From positions 2,232,001 to 2,296,000 of the forward strand of contig JAGTWJ010000001.1 of the NCBI GenBank assembly GCA_020064725.1: 64,000 bases of DNA, in the 5' to 3' direction. This DNA is from Drechslerella dactyloides (Eukaryota > Ascomycota > Orbiliomycetes > Orbiliales > Orbiliaceae). The number at the start of each line of letters is the position of its first letter. Positions within the stretch are counted from its first letter, which is position 1. The position numbers and the translations under genes are program-made. The notes beneath the pieces are model-generated. The model was not told where the DNA came from, did not search any database, and saw nothing but the letters and a program-made list of their open reading frames with translations. Shown here piece after piece: positions 49,008 through 61,900 of this stretch.

Positions 49008-50060
49008 TCAGAAGCAGAAGACCTGGTGCTCCAGCTTGCTGACGGGCTTGGCCGGCTCGTACCCGAGCGCCTTGCAGTGCGTCTTCATCGCCGAGACCAT
49101 GGGCGGCGGCCCGCAGACCAGAATCTTGATATCCTTCGCCGGCGGCGGACACCACGCCTATAAAACAACGAATTAGCACCTGCCGACTAGATTATCAGAA
49201 CAAGATGGCGCAACAATGGGTGGGTACCTTGATCATGTCCGCGGTGACAAAGCCGACGCCGCCGGTCCACCCTTCCGGCGCGACGTTGAGCACATAATGC
49301 ACCCGAAACCGCGCCTTCTCCGTCTCCGCCAGCTCGTCCAGATCTTCTTTTAGTAATATATCCTCCTCGTGCACGTTCGCAAACACCAGATCCACAACTG
49401 TCTTGTCGTCCGGATTCCGCAGGATGGCCTTGACAATCTGCAGCATGGGCGTGATGCCCGTGCCGCCGGCGATCATGCCGAAGTGGCGCACCATGTTCGG
49501 CGTGTACACCATCTGTCCCTTGGGTCCCTTGACTTTAATCGTCTGCCCGACCTTCATCTCGCCGATGAATTTGGAAATGTTGCCCGTCGGGTACGTTTTT
49601 ATGAGCAGTTCGAAGAATCCCTTGTTCAGGTCCGACGAGATGGGCGTGTACGAGCGCATGATCTCCTTGCCGTCGATGGTGGCGCCGACGGAGACGTGTT
49701 GGCCGATGGGCAGGCCGAGGATGTCGTTTTCGTCGGGGAGCGCGAAGCGGTAGATTGCCGTGTTGTGCGTTAGTTCTGTCTTTTCCTTGAGCTGGAACTC
49801 TTGGAAGGCGTCTGGCTTGAGGACCTTGCGGGGGACTATCGTATAGACGTTAGCTGTGGCATTGTGCGGTTTGGAGATGCTGGGGGGGACGTACTGCCGC
49901 GGTAGACTTTGAAGGCGGCGAGGGAGACGGCCAGCGCGACGGCGTAGCCTACCCACTCGATTTTGATGATGGCTGTGCCGACGACGAGCAGGCCCATGGG
50001 GATGTAGATGCCGTGCAGCGGCGTCGAGATCAACGCGACCTGCTTGTCCGCCTTGCCCAT
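49008..50060 (-). CDS. cbr1: NADH-cytochrome b5 reductase, membrane-anchored
   Basis: Passes electrons from NADH through FAD to cytochrome b5, supporting fatty-acid desaturation and sterol steps at the ER or outer mitochondrial membrane. Three minus-strand exons (50060-49895, 49835-49228, 49157-49008) give 307 residues, the usual size. A hydrophobic anchor lies within residues 19-50 (IYIPMGLLVVGTAII and the following segment). The FAD-binding motif RSYTPIS is at 116-122, the NADH-binding GGTGITPM at 179-186, and CGPPPM at 273-278; the C-terminus is the family-typical QVFCF. Introns of 59 and 70 nt have GCTAAC and TGCTAAT branch sites. The gene is divergent from the DUF3605 gene and convergent with the PPTase gene. 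Confidence 0.96.
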
Positions 50061-50964
50061 TGTGAGAGATGGTATCGAGTGAGCGAGGGAGTGCTGTCTG
50101 TGGAGAGAGTGTGTGAAGCGGCGACAGAATGGGAGTTGCGGAACGTTACAAAGTTGTCGTTGGGGAGTTTATGACAGCTATTTTCTATCCTACTGGACCC
50201 TGTCGCTGTCGCTAGCTCGTGAGGAAAAAAAAAAAAAAACCTCCCGCGCAAGGCAGCTGTCGAACAGTCTCCAGCAGATGTCCTACTTCGTGCAATCTGG
50301 CACTAAATACCTCCTACGTCCTGTTACTCGACGACGACGGCGCTACTTTATACTCTACGCTGCTGCTGCATCGGAGCCGTCAATCGTCCAAACGAGCTTC
50401 ACCTTCGGCGATATTCCAGCGCCTTCGGCCGCCAGATCTGATTTAGTAGCTCAAGCTCTCGATAGCTAGCTCCGTTCCGCGTCAAGTGTCTGTTGGGCGC
50501 CACCATGACATGATCGGAACCAGCAGCCAATCGCGTTCTGGCCCTTCGGCTGCCGACGAGCCTGCGACGACATCGGCCCGGTCACTCAACAGGCATCGCG
50601 CAGCTCTTCCCTTCGCGGATCGCACACCGGTCCGGGCTGTGACTCTGGGTATACTAGAGGACAGTACATGTGCATGTACAATCGAGCTGTATCGTGCAAG
50701 TTGGGGCGTCTTGGATGGCGAGACTTGCCGTGGTAAGCTCGGGCTAGCTCTAGAGCTCAGCAGGCGGTGGCGCCGAAGCTTCACCAATGAGACATGACCA
50801 GCCTGCATCACGTACGAAGCATCCCATGCAAATAAATATAAACCAAGGACCTGCCCAGCTCCTCTACCATGCATCGTCCTCCACCATTCGTAGACGCGTA
50901 GACATCGGACGGAAAATCCCCTTCCAAAAAACAAAAAAAGTCTTGAGATTTCGACAGAATAAAG
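50061..50964. other. Divergent promoter region between cbr1 and the DUF3605 gene
   Basis: No gene. It should hold both promoters. A poly-A tract occurs at 50224-50239, and pyrimidine-rich sequence occurs near the reductase start. Confidence 0.65.
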
Positions 50965-51690
50965 ATGGCGACGCTGGCGGCGACAACAATCACCTCGCAG
51001 CCCCCCAAATCGGACGCATACATCCCCACCGTCAAAGACCAGGAAATCCTAGACACACCCGACCACCTCTTCCACACGCACACCTGGCACGACCTGCGCG
51101 CCATCATCGCGGAAAACCGCCTCGAGGACCTCAAACGCCGCCCCGGCGACCTGCGACGGTACCTGGACTGGGGCCAGCGCACGCGGGAAGAATACGGGAG
51201 CGTGCTGAAATATATACTTTGCCAGCGGCTGTTCTGGGCTGAGGACGAGCTGGTACCGCTCAGCACCGTCCCGTTCGCCGAAGAAGGTGCGTAACGTACC
51301 ACCATATCACAACCTCATAACTAGGGAATGAATGAATGTATGGACGGCTGGTAACGATGTGATCGATGGATGGATGCAGAGGACACGCGGATATTATTCA
51401 ACGACTGGCCGTACGGCCTCGCTGACGGCATCGTCCACATCGTCGTCTGGACTAAAGCCGCCATCGCCATCGACGACACCGGCGACATCACGCCCGCCTC
51501 CCGCGCCCTGATCGTGGCGTTCGTCAACCGTGTTTTCGTCGACGGGTTGGGGTTACCCGCGGAGCAGGTGCTTTGGTTCAAGAATTGGGCGGCGCTGCAG
51601 AGTGTGCGGACCGTGGAGCACATTCACGTTCTCGTCGACACGACCGGCGTCGACGGCGCGATGGACAAGCTGCGGACGGTCGCAAAGTAA
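50965..51690 (+). CDS. DUF3605 family protein (N-acetylglucosamine-induced protein 1 / GIG1-like)
   Basis: Two exons (50965-51286 and 51380-51690) give 210 residues; the intron uses GTGCGT and GATGCAG and is 93 nt. Family blocks are present in order: HTWHDLRAIIAENRLEDLKR, LRRYLDWGQRTREEYGS, ILFNDWPYGLADGIVHIVVW, and LWFKNWAALQSVRTVEHIHVLV. There is no signal peptide or membrane segment, so a soluble intracellular protein is expected. The Candida member was identified as induced by N-acetylglucosamine. The biochemical activity is, to my knowledge, not established. Conserved His, Asp, Trp and Glu positions in the second half leave an enzymatic role open. Confidence 0.88.
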
Positions 51691-52260
51691 TGCGTAGAGT
51701 ATTTGCAGCATGGAACTTTAGTTGTTAGAGCGCATAGACAGCATCGAGCACTACAAAATAGAATTACGGATAGAGTTACTTCTACGAGTATGGAGCAGGG
51801 CATGAATATTGGTTCTCGTGATTATCTTTATCTGGCGAGCAGAGCTGTATTGCTTTCGTGATCATAAGGAAGTCCCATCATGTGAACGCCCACCAGCCCT
51901 ATAATGACATGAAAAAGAGGATGTGAAAAAGAGGAAACCCCCAGCATAGCAAGCAATACACGAGATCAAGGCCAATTCGGAAAAACCAGGAACAAGAAAA
52001 AACGAGACATCCGTTTCGAAGGAGAGAAGAGGGAACCGTGCGGGATGCGAGTGATTAAGATTTTTTTTTGGTTTGGTTGCGTCAATTATTCGGTCGCGAC
52101 ATTACATCCAAGACGTAAAACACATTTCCTCCAAAAAGACGGCAAGCGGATATCGATGTGGTGTAGTGTAGTAATAGAGAAACTCGACAAGGTACAGCGG
52201 TGAACCTTTCTCCTTCGAAAACGGACATGATAGAACCAAGAATGGTCGGTCGATGGTAAT
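51691..52260. other. Convergent 3' region between the DUF3605 gene and histone H4
   Basis: No gene. It carries the two 3' untranslated regions; AT-rich sequence and a poly-T run lie near 52063. A copy of GGTGTAGTGTAGTA at 52160-52173 lies within the probable H4 3' region. Confidence 0.7.
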
Positions 52261-52752
52261 CTAACCACCGAAACCGTAGAGGGTGCGGCCCTGGCGCTTG
52301 AGGGCGTAGACGACGTCGAGGGAGGTGACGGTCTTTCGCTTGGCGTGCTCACTGCGGACAGATGCGATGTTAGGACGGGTTGAGAAGGTTTAGAGCGGAT
52401 GTGTTGTGGTAATAGGCGTTACTTACGTGTAGGTCACGGCGTCGCGGATGACGCCCTCGAGGAAGGTCTTGAGGACACCGCGGGTTTCCTCGTAGATCAT
52501 GGCGGAGATACGCTTGACACCACCACGACGCGCGAGACGACGGATGGCGGGCTTGGTGATGCCCTGGATGTTGTCACGAAGAATCTTCCTGTGGCGCTTG
52601 GCACCGCCCTTTCCGAGACCCTTGCCACCTTTGCCACCTGGAGCACACGAAACGGAACACGTTAGCTACGACGCGACGCGATGGCGACAAAACGAAAACC
52701 CCGAAAAGAGGTGAAGGAAGGGAGAGGATGATCATCACGTACGGCCAGTCAT
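52261..52752 (-). CDS. Histone H4
   Basis: Core nucleosome histone. Three minus-strand exons (52752-52743, 52637-52427, 52351-52261) give exactly 103 residues including the initiator Met. Exon 1 is only 10 nt, ATGACTGGCC, and codes Met-Thr-Gly plus one base of Arg. The sequence includes the acetylated tail GKGGKGLGKGGAKRHRK, the fold region DNIQGITKPAIRRLARRGGV and the C-terminus RQGRTLYGFGG. Both introns have CTAAC branch sites. No divergent H3 gene is present on the upstream side, where the next gene is the SND2-like gene. This resembles the solitary second H4 copy of many filamentous ascomycetes more than the paired H3-H4 locus. Confidence 0.98.
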
Positions 52753-53560
52753 GTTGATGGATGAAGAGGTGGAGTGAGGTTATAAATAGATTTGTGGATG
52801 GAGGTTGGTTGTGGAGTGCTGGTGTCGTAGACGCGTTTTTACTGTCGTGATGCTGATGATGTTAAAAACAGGAACCGAAGGCAGGAAAAAAAGGGAGCAA
52901 GAGGAAAAGGGAGAAGAAGGGAAGAGGGAGAAAAAGGTGGGCGAATGGGCGGGGGGCAGGCCTGCTTAAATAGCAAACGAGCGAGCGCACCAAATCAATC
53001 GTTAAAATGGAAATAAGGCACAAAATAACACAGGCCGGCCAGGCAGAAACAATGCGCAGCGGGTTTTCTTAGCGTGCGGTGGGATAAACAAGAGGATTCG
53101 GCGCCCGTCCAGCTCACCAAACGGGCCGGCGCAAAATCGGGCCTTGGGTGTGTCGGAAACCAGACGTTTTTCCACCCCCCAAAATTGTATGGTGCTTTCT
53201 CGCGCAAACCCCGCGAGTTGGGCCCCTCACGTGACTTTGGCGACAAACTTGCTTGAATAATGCTAGTTTAAATATTCAAGACAAACCCAAACAACGCGGG
53301 CTGCGACACCACGCCGATCCACAACGCGCGACGACGCGATCGATCACGCTAGCTATCACGGCAAGTCTACCGTGGTATATCAAAGGCTTCAGAACGCGTT
53401 CCGGAAGATTGCCCCGCTATCTACAGATCCACCATGCACACTCCTTGTAATCATAGATATTCGGCACTCCCCCGCATGAGCCTCAGATGCATCACGCCAT
53501 CAGCAAGTCAGACAGGCGGGAGAGCGTATGATATCATATATCCGGTCACTTGTGTCGAGC
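52753..53560. other. Histone H4 promoter region
   Basis: No gene. It holds the presumed H4 promoter, with a TATTTAAG element on the minus strand near 52978-52971, and the SND2-like 3' region. The palindrome TCACGTGA at 53227-53234 is a classic bHLH (Cbf1-type) E-box, about 475 bp upstream of the H4 ATG. Confidence 0.6.
53227..53234. promoter_or_regulatory. E-box-like TCACGTGA palindrome
   Basis: A perfect 8-bp CACGTG-core site between histone H4 and the SND2-like gene. It matches the Cbf1/bHLH consensus; use in vivo is unproven. Confidence 0.35.
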
Positions 53561-54277
53561 CTATCGAAACTTGGCCGTCTTGCCCTCCGCGTTCCGCTTC
53601 TCCAACTTGGCCTGCCGCTTGCTCGGTCCCCCCGCCGCCATGTCGTTCGCCGCCCCGCCCATCCCGCCCAGCGTCTCGCGCATCCCCGTCGCGGTCGTGT
53701 AGGCCGCGTACACACCGTACACCGGAATAACAGCCTGCCAACAATCCACCAGTCGAGTCAGTCCAGTTTGTTCGTCCGCCTTTATTCCTTCCAACCGATG
53801 CATATGCGATTTGATTCAGGGTGGAGACGTACCCATAGCCACCAGATCCACTCGCCGAAGAAGGCGACCAGCACCAGACACGCCCACGTGACGTATATCA
53901 CATCCCACAGCATCTCCATCAGCCCGCTGGCGTTGAGGTCCTCGCCGGCCTTGCGGGCATCGCTCGGCCGGCCGATGCGCTCGAGGTACAGCTGGACGCC
54001 GAGCGCGGGGCCGTTGAGCAGCACGTAGAGGTATATCGTCGACTTTGTGATCGCGCGGGAGCTCAGGACGAAGCGCCAGACGAGGAAGAAGAGGTTGACG
54101 GCGAGGGAGATGAGGTGCAGGTTTGCGAGGACGGAGGTGTTCTTGCGGGCCGTGGCCTTTGCTGCTTTCTAGCGCTCGTCATGGGTGTGTTAGTCCACGG
54201 TATAATATACTAGCTGTCCGTCGTGTGCCCTGCGGAAGACTCGGGGGCAGCAGTGGGATAGGAGTTACCTGTGCCAT
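53561..54277 (-). CDS. snd2: SND2/TMEM208-like ER protein-targeting component (DUF788)
   Basis: A small ER membrane protein of the SRP-independent targeting route; also known as Env10 in yeast and TMEM208 in animals. Three minus-strand exons (54277-54269, 54168-53833, 53734-53561) give 172 residues, the normal length. Exon 1 is just ATG GCA CAG. Exon 2 begins KAAKATARKNTSVLANLHLISL. Three to four hydrophobic segments are present: about residues 20-38, 47-60 and 88-112, with a shorter one around 119-130. The family block WDVIYVTWACLVLVAFFGEWIWWLW is present. The tail is basic (KRQAKLEKRNAEGKTAKFR). The acceptor for exon 2 is GCGCTAG, after a GACTAAC branch site. Confidence 0.93.
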
Positions 54278-55947
54278 TGTTGCGGCTGGGTGGGTTACTG
54301 CCTGCAGTTCAGTGAGGAAGTGGCGTTTGGTGGGGATTGTTGGAGATCTAGCTTGGGGTGTCGTGGAGCTGTGCTGGGTGGTCTCAGCGTGTGGATGTGG
54401 ATATCAACGTCATGGCTTGGCGACAGCTCGGTCAGGTGATTCGACAGCTCTCGCGATGACAGAAATCTTGCATGCATGGCAGATACGTTACACCAATGCG
54501 TGTAACCAATATACTGCGCTATCTACATCTATCCAGCTGGAGAGCTGGTGGTGGCAATCCTTAAAGTTGCATCGAGAGCCCTTATGTATCGACACATCGA
54601 CGGCGCATCAAGCACTGATGCTCGCATTGGAATGCCCCTCCGAGCAGGCAAGCGGCATGCACATCGATATCGAACGGCGGAGCTTAGCCGGCACGATCTG
54701 ATCTCCGCCAGCCCGCCCGGTCGGAAATTGGACGCATTCCTCGATGCCACGATAATCCACAGCACAACGGCTGGAGGGGCGCCAGCCTAGCCTGGTAGTC
54801 TCTGCCTCTGTTTCGAGGCCCCAACCGAATGCGCTGGAGCGACGCTGATGATGTCGTCCGTCCGCGTTGGTTGGGGTTTCAACAGAATTCAAACTGATCC
54901 AAATTTCTTCAAATTTTTTGCTTTGGGGCCCGCCTTCCGCCCAGCTGACTAACGCGCCGAGAGGGGCCCGCCAGGGACTTGTACCGCACCCGGCCGGCTG
55001 GCGGGGGCTGGTACCTGTAAATGTACCACTGGGTTAAGCTTGGGAGCCGTGACGAGGGCCCCTGCAGCTCTCGATTTCGTTTTTGTTGGTCGCCCGCGAT
55101 ACGGTTTGCGAATGTTTCGCGGATTGGATCCACGCCCCACGCAATCTCGCGGTAGATTGGTTACATCGATACTCGATCGTGTATGTAATAGATACTCCGG
55201 ATGCGTCCACGGCGATGGGAGAATCTTCGGGCAGGCAATTGCAATCGATCTGGGATCCATCCATCCAACCGCGGTCCCCGGTTAGCTGCTGACGTCTACC
55301 AGCTACATATATAAAGCATCCTACGTTCGTCTTCTTCGCGGACCTCCCGGAGCTTACATGCACATTCCAGTTTTTGACTTCCAAGCTAGCGGCAGCCTGG
55401 CTTTTAGATTTGCCAATTAATCGGATGGACAAATCACCGCTGCGGGAAATCGAGTTATCAGCGTGTCCGTGTCCGTTTGAGTATATATAACCTCGCCCCT
55501 CCGGTCAATGCACTCTGCGCATTGCATCCTCCCCACCGGTGTTATAATACAATTCACCGACCAATCCTCGATTGATCAAGTGCTGCATGCGAGCTTGCCT
55601 TGCTTGCGAGTTACTATCCCTTTGGAAGCTTCTGGGCCGTTGGTAGCTGCACGCCGAACGAAACCAACCGCCGAACCGCGTCTCCTTTGCGGCAGTCGAT
55701 ACCCCTTCTCACCATCCACACCCTATCTTTACCGGCGCAGCTAGCTAGCTTCTATCTCTCCCTCTCTCACCCATTCTATAATATCGCCACGCGCTCGTTG
55801 CGATAAATACGCACGTCCATCATCCCGAGTATATGCGCCTTTTGAGCTCTTATACGCCACTTACAATCGTCCCGGCTCTCCACCTTATCGCGAGAAACCA
55901 CCTCACCATCTTTCACCTCACTACTTAATCCATCACAACCACACACA
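54278..55947. other. Divergent promoter region between snd2 and acc1
   Basis: No supported gene in 1.67 kb. The right third carries pyrimidine-rich leader-like sequence (55740-55775) and several TATA-like elements (tatatataa near 55485). Frames such as plus 54123-54701 partly overlap the snd2 gene and have no domain. Confidence 0.65.
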
Positions 55948-58900
55948 ATGGCAACAGGATCCTCGTCGCCGGAGCTCAACGGAGCTTCCTCGAGCGAAAA
56001 CATCACCACGGACGGCTACGGGTCGGTGTACGCTGCAAAGCACAAGCTCTCCTCTCACTTCATCGGCGGCAACCGGCTGGACCTCGCGCCACCCAGTCCC
56101 GTCAAGGACTTTGTCGCCGGCCATGACGGCCACACCGTCATCACAAATGTAAGTAGCAGCAACTTGCACTTCTGCTCCGAGTAGCTAGCTCGATATGCTA
56201 ACGCTAGCGTCGCTTCCCCGCTAGGTCCTCATTGCGAACAACGGTATCGCGGCCGTCAAGGAGATCAGAAGCGTGCGGAAATGGGCCTACGAGACGTTTG
56301 GCGACGAGCGGGCGATCCAGTTCACCGTCATGGCGACACCGGAGGACCTGAAGGCCAATGCGGACTACATCAGAATGGCGGACCAGTACGTTGAGGTATG
56401 GATGGAATGGGAAACCCACGAGACCCTGGAAACGATTGCTCCGGAGTTTACTGTTACGGCAAGCTAACGAATGGGGGAATAGGTTCCCGGCGGGACGAAC
56501 AACAACAACTACGCCAACGTTGAGCTGATTGTCGACGTCGCGGAGCGGATGGGCGTGCACGCCGTGTGGGCTGGATGGTAAGCTGGCGAGACAAGCCAAA
56601 AAGTACCATTTTATCAAGTTATAAGTTCTGACGAGTTCGTGCGATGTAGGGGCCATGCGAGCGAAAACCCGAAGCTCCCAGAGTCGCTGGCGGCATCGAA
56701 ACACAAGATCGTATTCATCGGCCCGCCGGGCTCGGCTATGCGGTCGCTGGGCGACAAGATCTCGTCGACGATTGTCGCACAACACGCCAACGTCCCCTGC
56801 ATCCCGTGGAGCGGCACCGGCGTTGAGAAAGTGGATGTCGACGAAGCCGGGCTTGTCACCGTTGCGTCGGACGTCTACGCCAAGGGCTGCGTCGCAACGG
56901 CGGACGAAGCCCTGGAGAAGGCGCGGATAATCGGGTTCCCCGTCATGATCAAGGCCAGCGAGGGCGGTGGCGGCAAGGGCATTCGGAAGGTCGAGAGCGA
57001 GGAGAACTTTGAGTCGCTGTTCACGCAGGTCGCCAATGAGGTTCCCGGCTCCCCGATCTTTGTCATGAAGCTTGCGGGTAGCGCGAGACATTTGGAAGTC
57101 CAGCTGCTCGCGGACCAGTACGGCAACAACATCTCGCTGTTCGGACGTGACTGCTCCGTCCAGCGGAGACACCAGAAGATCATTGAGGAGGCCCCCGTCA
57201 CCATCGCCAGGCAGGAAACCTTCACGGAGATGGAGAAGGCGGCTGTCCGGCTGGGCAAGCTCGTCGGATACGTGTCCGCTGGTACCGTCGAGTACCTGTA
57301 TTCCCACGCGGAGGACAAGTTCTACTTTTTGGAGCTCAACCCCCGTCTGCAGGTCGAACATCCAACCACTGAGATGGTCACCGGCGTCAACCTCCCCGCT
57401 GCCCAGCTCCAGATCGCTATGGGGCTGCCGCTGCACCGAATCCGCGATATCCGGCTGCTGTACGGCGCGGACACAACCTCCGCTAGTGAAATCGACTTTG
57501 ACTTCTCGTCGGAGGACTCCCTGCAGACCCAGCGTCGACCTACTCCTAAAGGCCATATCACCGCCTGCAGAATCACGTCGGAAGATCCCGGTGAGGGATT
57601 CAAGCCGTCCTCGGGCACGATGCACGATCTGAACTTCAGATCCTCCTCGAACGTCTGGGGCTACTTTTCCGTGAGCTCCCAGGGTGGTATTCATTCGTTT
57701 TCGGATTCCCAGTTCGGCCACATCTTCGCCTACGGCGAGAATCGATCGGCTTCCAGGAAGCACATGGTCATCGCCTTGAAGGAGCTGAGCATCCGCGGCG
57801 ACTTTCGTAACACCGTTCAGTACCTCGTCAAGCTGCTCCAGCTCGAAGCGTTCGAGGAGAACACAATCACAACCGGCTGGTTGGACGAACTTATCAGCAA
57901 CAAGATGACGGCGGAGCGACCTGACCCCATGCTTGCTGTTGTATGCGGCGCTGTCACGAAGGCACACATCGCCAGCGAAGCCTGCATCAGCGAGTATAGG
58001 ACCTCGCTCGAGAGGGGCCAGGTCCCGTCGAAGGGGTCCCTCAAGACCGTCTTCCCCATCGACTTTATCTACGAGGGGATCCGCTACAAGTTCACGGCGA
58101 CCAGATCCAGCAGCAACTCGTACCATCTCTTCATCAACGGTTCTAAGTGTGCGGTTGGTATTCGCGCTCTTACGGACGGCGGTTTACTTGTGCTGCTTAG
58201 TGGTCGCAGCCACAACGTTTACTGGAAAGAGGACGTCGGCGCCACTCGGCTGAGTGTCGACAATATGACGTGTCTCCTGGAGCAAGAGAGCGATCCGACG
58301 CAGCTGAGGACCCCGTCTCCTGGCAAACTGGTCAAATTTTTGGTCGACAGCGGCGACCAGGTGAGGAAGGGACAGGCGTTCGCTGAAGTCGAAGTCATGA
58401 AGATGATTATGCCTCTGATTGCACAGGAGGATGGCATGGTTCAATTAATCAAGCAGCCTGGAGCAGTTCTTGAAGCTGGTGACATCCTCGGAATCCTCGC
58501 TTTGGACGATCCGTCGCGCGTCAAGCATGCCCTTGCGTTCGAGGGCCAGCTGCCCAACTTTGGCGACCCGCAGATCGTGGGTACGAAGCCCGCGCAGAGG
58601 TTCGAGCTCCTCATTGGGATCCTGCGCAATATTCTAGAGGGCTTCGATAACCAGGTCATCATGGCCCCGACGCTCAAGGAGCTCATTGAGGTTCTCCGCA
58701 ACCCCGAGCTTCCGTACGGCGAGTGGAGCGCGCAGTTTGCCGCGTTGCATTCTCGCATGCCCGCGAAGCTGGGGTCCTTGTTCACGGTGGTCATCGACCG
58801 GGCGAAGACTCGGAAGGCTGAGTTCCCAGCCAAGAATCTTCTCAAGAGCTTCGAGAAGTTCGTTGACGATCACTCTCAGACTGGCGATGCGTCCGGGCTG

Positions 58901-61900
58901 CGGACCTCTTTGTCCCCGCTTTTCGATATCATCGCGAGGTATCAAGATGGCCTCAAAGTCCATGAGTTCGGCGTCATCACGGCGCTGCTGGAGCAATATT
59001 GGAACACCGAGCGGCTGTTCTCCGGCCAGAATACCCGCGAGGAGGATGTCGTCTTGAAGCTCCGCGACGAAAACAAGGACAGCATTGAGAACGTCGTCCA
59101 AGCCGTTCTCTCACACAGCAAGATTGGAGCCAAGAACAACTTGATCATCGCCATCCTCGATGAATACCGACCCAACAAGCCGAACGTTGGCTCCGTCGGC
59201 AAATACTTCCGCGCCTCCCTCAAGAAGCTGACGGAGCTGGACAACCGCTCGACCTCCAAAGTGCAACTCAAGGCTCGAGAACTGCTCATCCAATGCGCGT
59301 TGCCCTCCATCGAGGAGCGACAAGGCCAGATGGAGCACATCCTGCGGTCGTCCGTCGTCGAATCCCGCTACGGCGAAGGCGGATGGGAGCACAGAACGCC
59401 CAACGTCGAGCTGCTGAAGGAGGTGATCGATTCAAAGTATACCGTCTTCGACGTGCTCCCCCATTTCTTCGGCCACTCGGACCCGTGGGTATCGCTCGCG
59501 GCGCTGGAAGTCTACATCCGCCGCGCGTATCGTGCGTACCAACTCATGAGCGTCGAGTACCACTACACGGACAGCGAGCCGCCGTTCATCATCACCTGGG
59601 ACTTCTGTCTGAGCAAGATGGGGTTTTCCGATGCAGGCATGCCAGCGCAGCCGACGACGCCGTGGACACCGACAGTCGACAAAGGCAACCCGTTTAAGAG
59701 GATAGGATCCATTAGTGATATGAGCTTTCTTGTCAAGACTGCGGAGTCCGAGCCCGTTAGGAAGGGCGTAGTCGTCCCGATTGGCTATCTTGAGGAAGCG
59801 GAGGAATACCTGTCCCGTGCGCTGGAGCTGCTGCCGCGGAAGGGCAACAAGGCCTCCTCGTCGTCCAAGAGCTCGATGCCGGATCTTTCCCGCCGGCGGC
59901 AGCAGCCGCCGCCGCCGCTCAAGGTGGACGAAGAGGATGATCTTAGCGGCGTGTGCAATGTCGCGGTGAGGGATGTGGAGAACCTGACGGATACGGAGAT
60001 CGCGGAGAGGATCTCCGCCTTGATGCAGGAGAGCGCGGACGAGCTGATCGCACACCACATCCGCCGCGTGACCTTCATCTGTGGCCACAAGGATGGCACC
60101 TATCCTGGGTATTTCACGTTCCGGGCGCCGGCGTTCGGCGAGGACGAGCGGATCCGTCATATCGAGCCCGCGCTGGCTTTCCAGCTGGAGCTGTCCCGCT
60201 TGTCGCATTTCGACATCACGCCCGTGTTCACGGAGAACCGCAACATCCACGTGTACAAGGCCGTCGGCAAGAACGTCCCGTCCGATCAGCGGTATTTCAC
60301 CCGCGCGGTGGTCCGGCCGGGCCGGCTGCGGGACGATATCCCGACACCGGAGTACCTGATCTCCGAGACGGACAGGCTCGTCAGCGACATCCTCGACGCC
60401 CTCGAGATCATTGGCAACAACGGCACGGATCTCAACCACATCTTTATCAACTTCTCACCCGTCTTCCCGCTCGAGCCCGAGGAGGTCTTCGCCGCCCTCG
60501 GTGGGTTCATCGACCGGTTCGGCCGCCGCTCGTGGCGACTGCGTGTCACCACTGCGGAAATCCGCATCGTCTGCTCGGACCCGTCGACGGGCATCGCGAC
60601 GCCGCTGCGCGTCATCATCAACAACGTCTCCGGCTACGTGATCCAATACGAAATCTACTTTGAGAAGAAGAACGAGAAGAAGCAATGGGTCTTCCATAGC
60701 ATCCCGCTCGAGAGCAACAGCAAGCCCGGCTCCATGCACCTGCGGCCCGTCAACACCCCCTACGCGACCAAGGAGGCCCTGCAGCCCAAGCGCTACAAGG
60801 CGCACCTGATGGGCACCCAATACGTGTACGACTTCCCCGAGCTCTTCCGCCAGGCGATCCAGAACAGCTGGGATAAAGCTGTCAAGAAGCACCCGGAGCT
60901 CAGGAAGGCGATGCCCCAGCCGGGCACCTGCATCGACTACAACGAGCTCGTGCTCGACGACAACTATAGCCTGGTTGAAGTCAACCGCGAGCCCGGGACG
61001 AACACGCACGGGATGGTCGGGTGGCTGGTGACGGCCAAGACGCCGGAGTATCCCAAGGGCCGCCGGTTCGTGATTATTGCGAACGACATCACGTTCCGGA
61101 TCGGGTCGTTCGGCCCGCAGGAGGACCGCTTCTTCAACGCGTGCACGGAGCTGGCGCGGAAGCTGGGGATTCCCCGGATTTACCTGTCCGCGAACTCCGG
61201 TGCGCGGATCGGGATGGCGGAGGAGCTGATACCGCTGTTTTCCGTCGCGTGGAACGACGTGGAGAAGCCGGAGCTTGGGTTCAGGTATCTGTATTTGACG
61301 CCTGATGTCCATGCGAAGTTTGAGGAAGGTGGGCGTAAAGAGGTTATCACCGAGCGGATCGTGGAGGATGGCGAGGAGCGGTATCGGATCACGACGATTA
61401 TCGGACAGGAGGACGGGCTTGGTGTGGAGTGTTTGAGAGGGTCGGGTATCATTGCTGGCGCTACATCGCGGGCGTATGATGATATCTTTACGATCACGCT
61501 CGTTACCTGCCGGTCCGTGGGGATTGGTGCGTACCTTGTCCGACTTGGGCAGCGTGCCGTCCAGATTGAGGGACAACCGATTGTGAGTACCTATGTTTCA
61601 ACCGTGAATTTTTCGGGAGGTTGTGGGTGGCTGCTAATGTGGATTTTCTCTCGTAGATTTTGACAGGCGCTCCGGCTATCAACAAACTGCTGGGCCGGGA
61701 GGTGTACACCTCCAATCTTCAGCTTGGAGGAACGCAGATTATGTACAAGAATGGCGTTTCCCATCTCACCGCATCTAACGACTTTGATGGGATCACGAAG
61801 ATTGTGTCGTGGCTGTCTTACGTTCCGGATAAGAGGAACTCGCCGGTGCCGATCCTGCCTTCGAGCGATCCCTGGGACCGCGACATTCTCTACCTGCCGC

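Noticed and set aside
56204..58126. 640-codon open frame on the minus strand
   Set aside because: It is exactly antisense to the conserved acetyl-CoA carboxylase exons. Long antisense frames arise from GC-rich third positions, and the translation has no domain.
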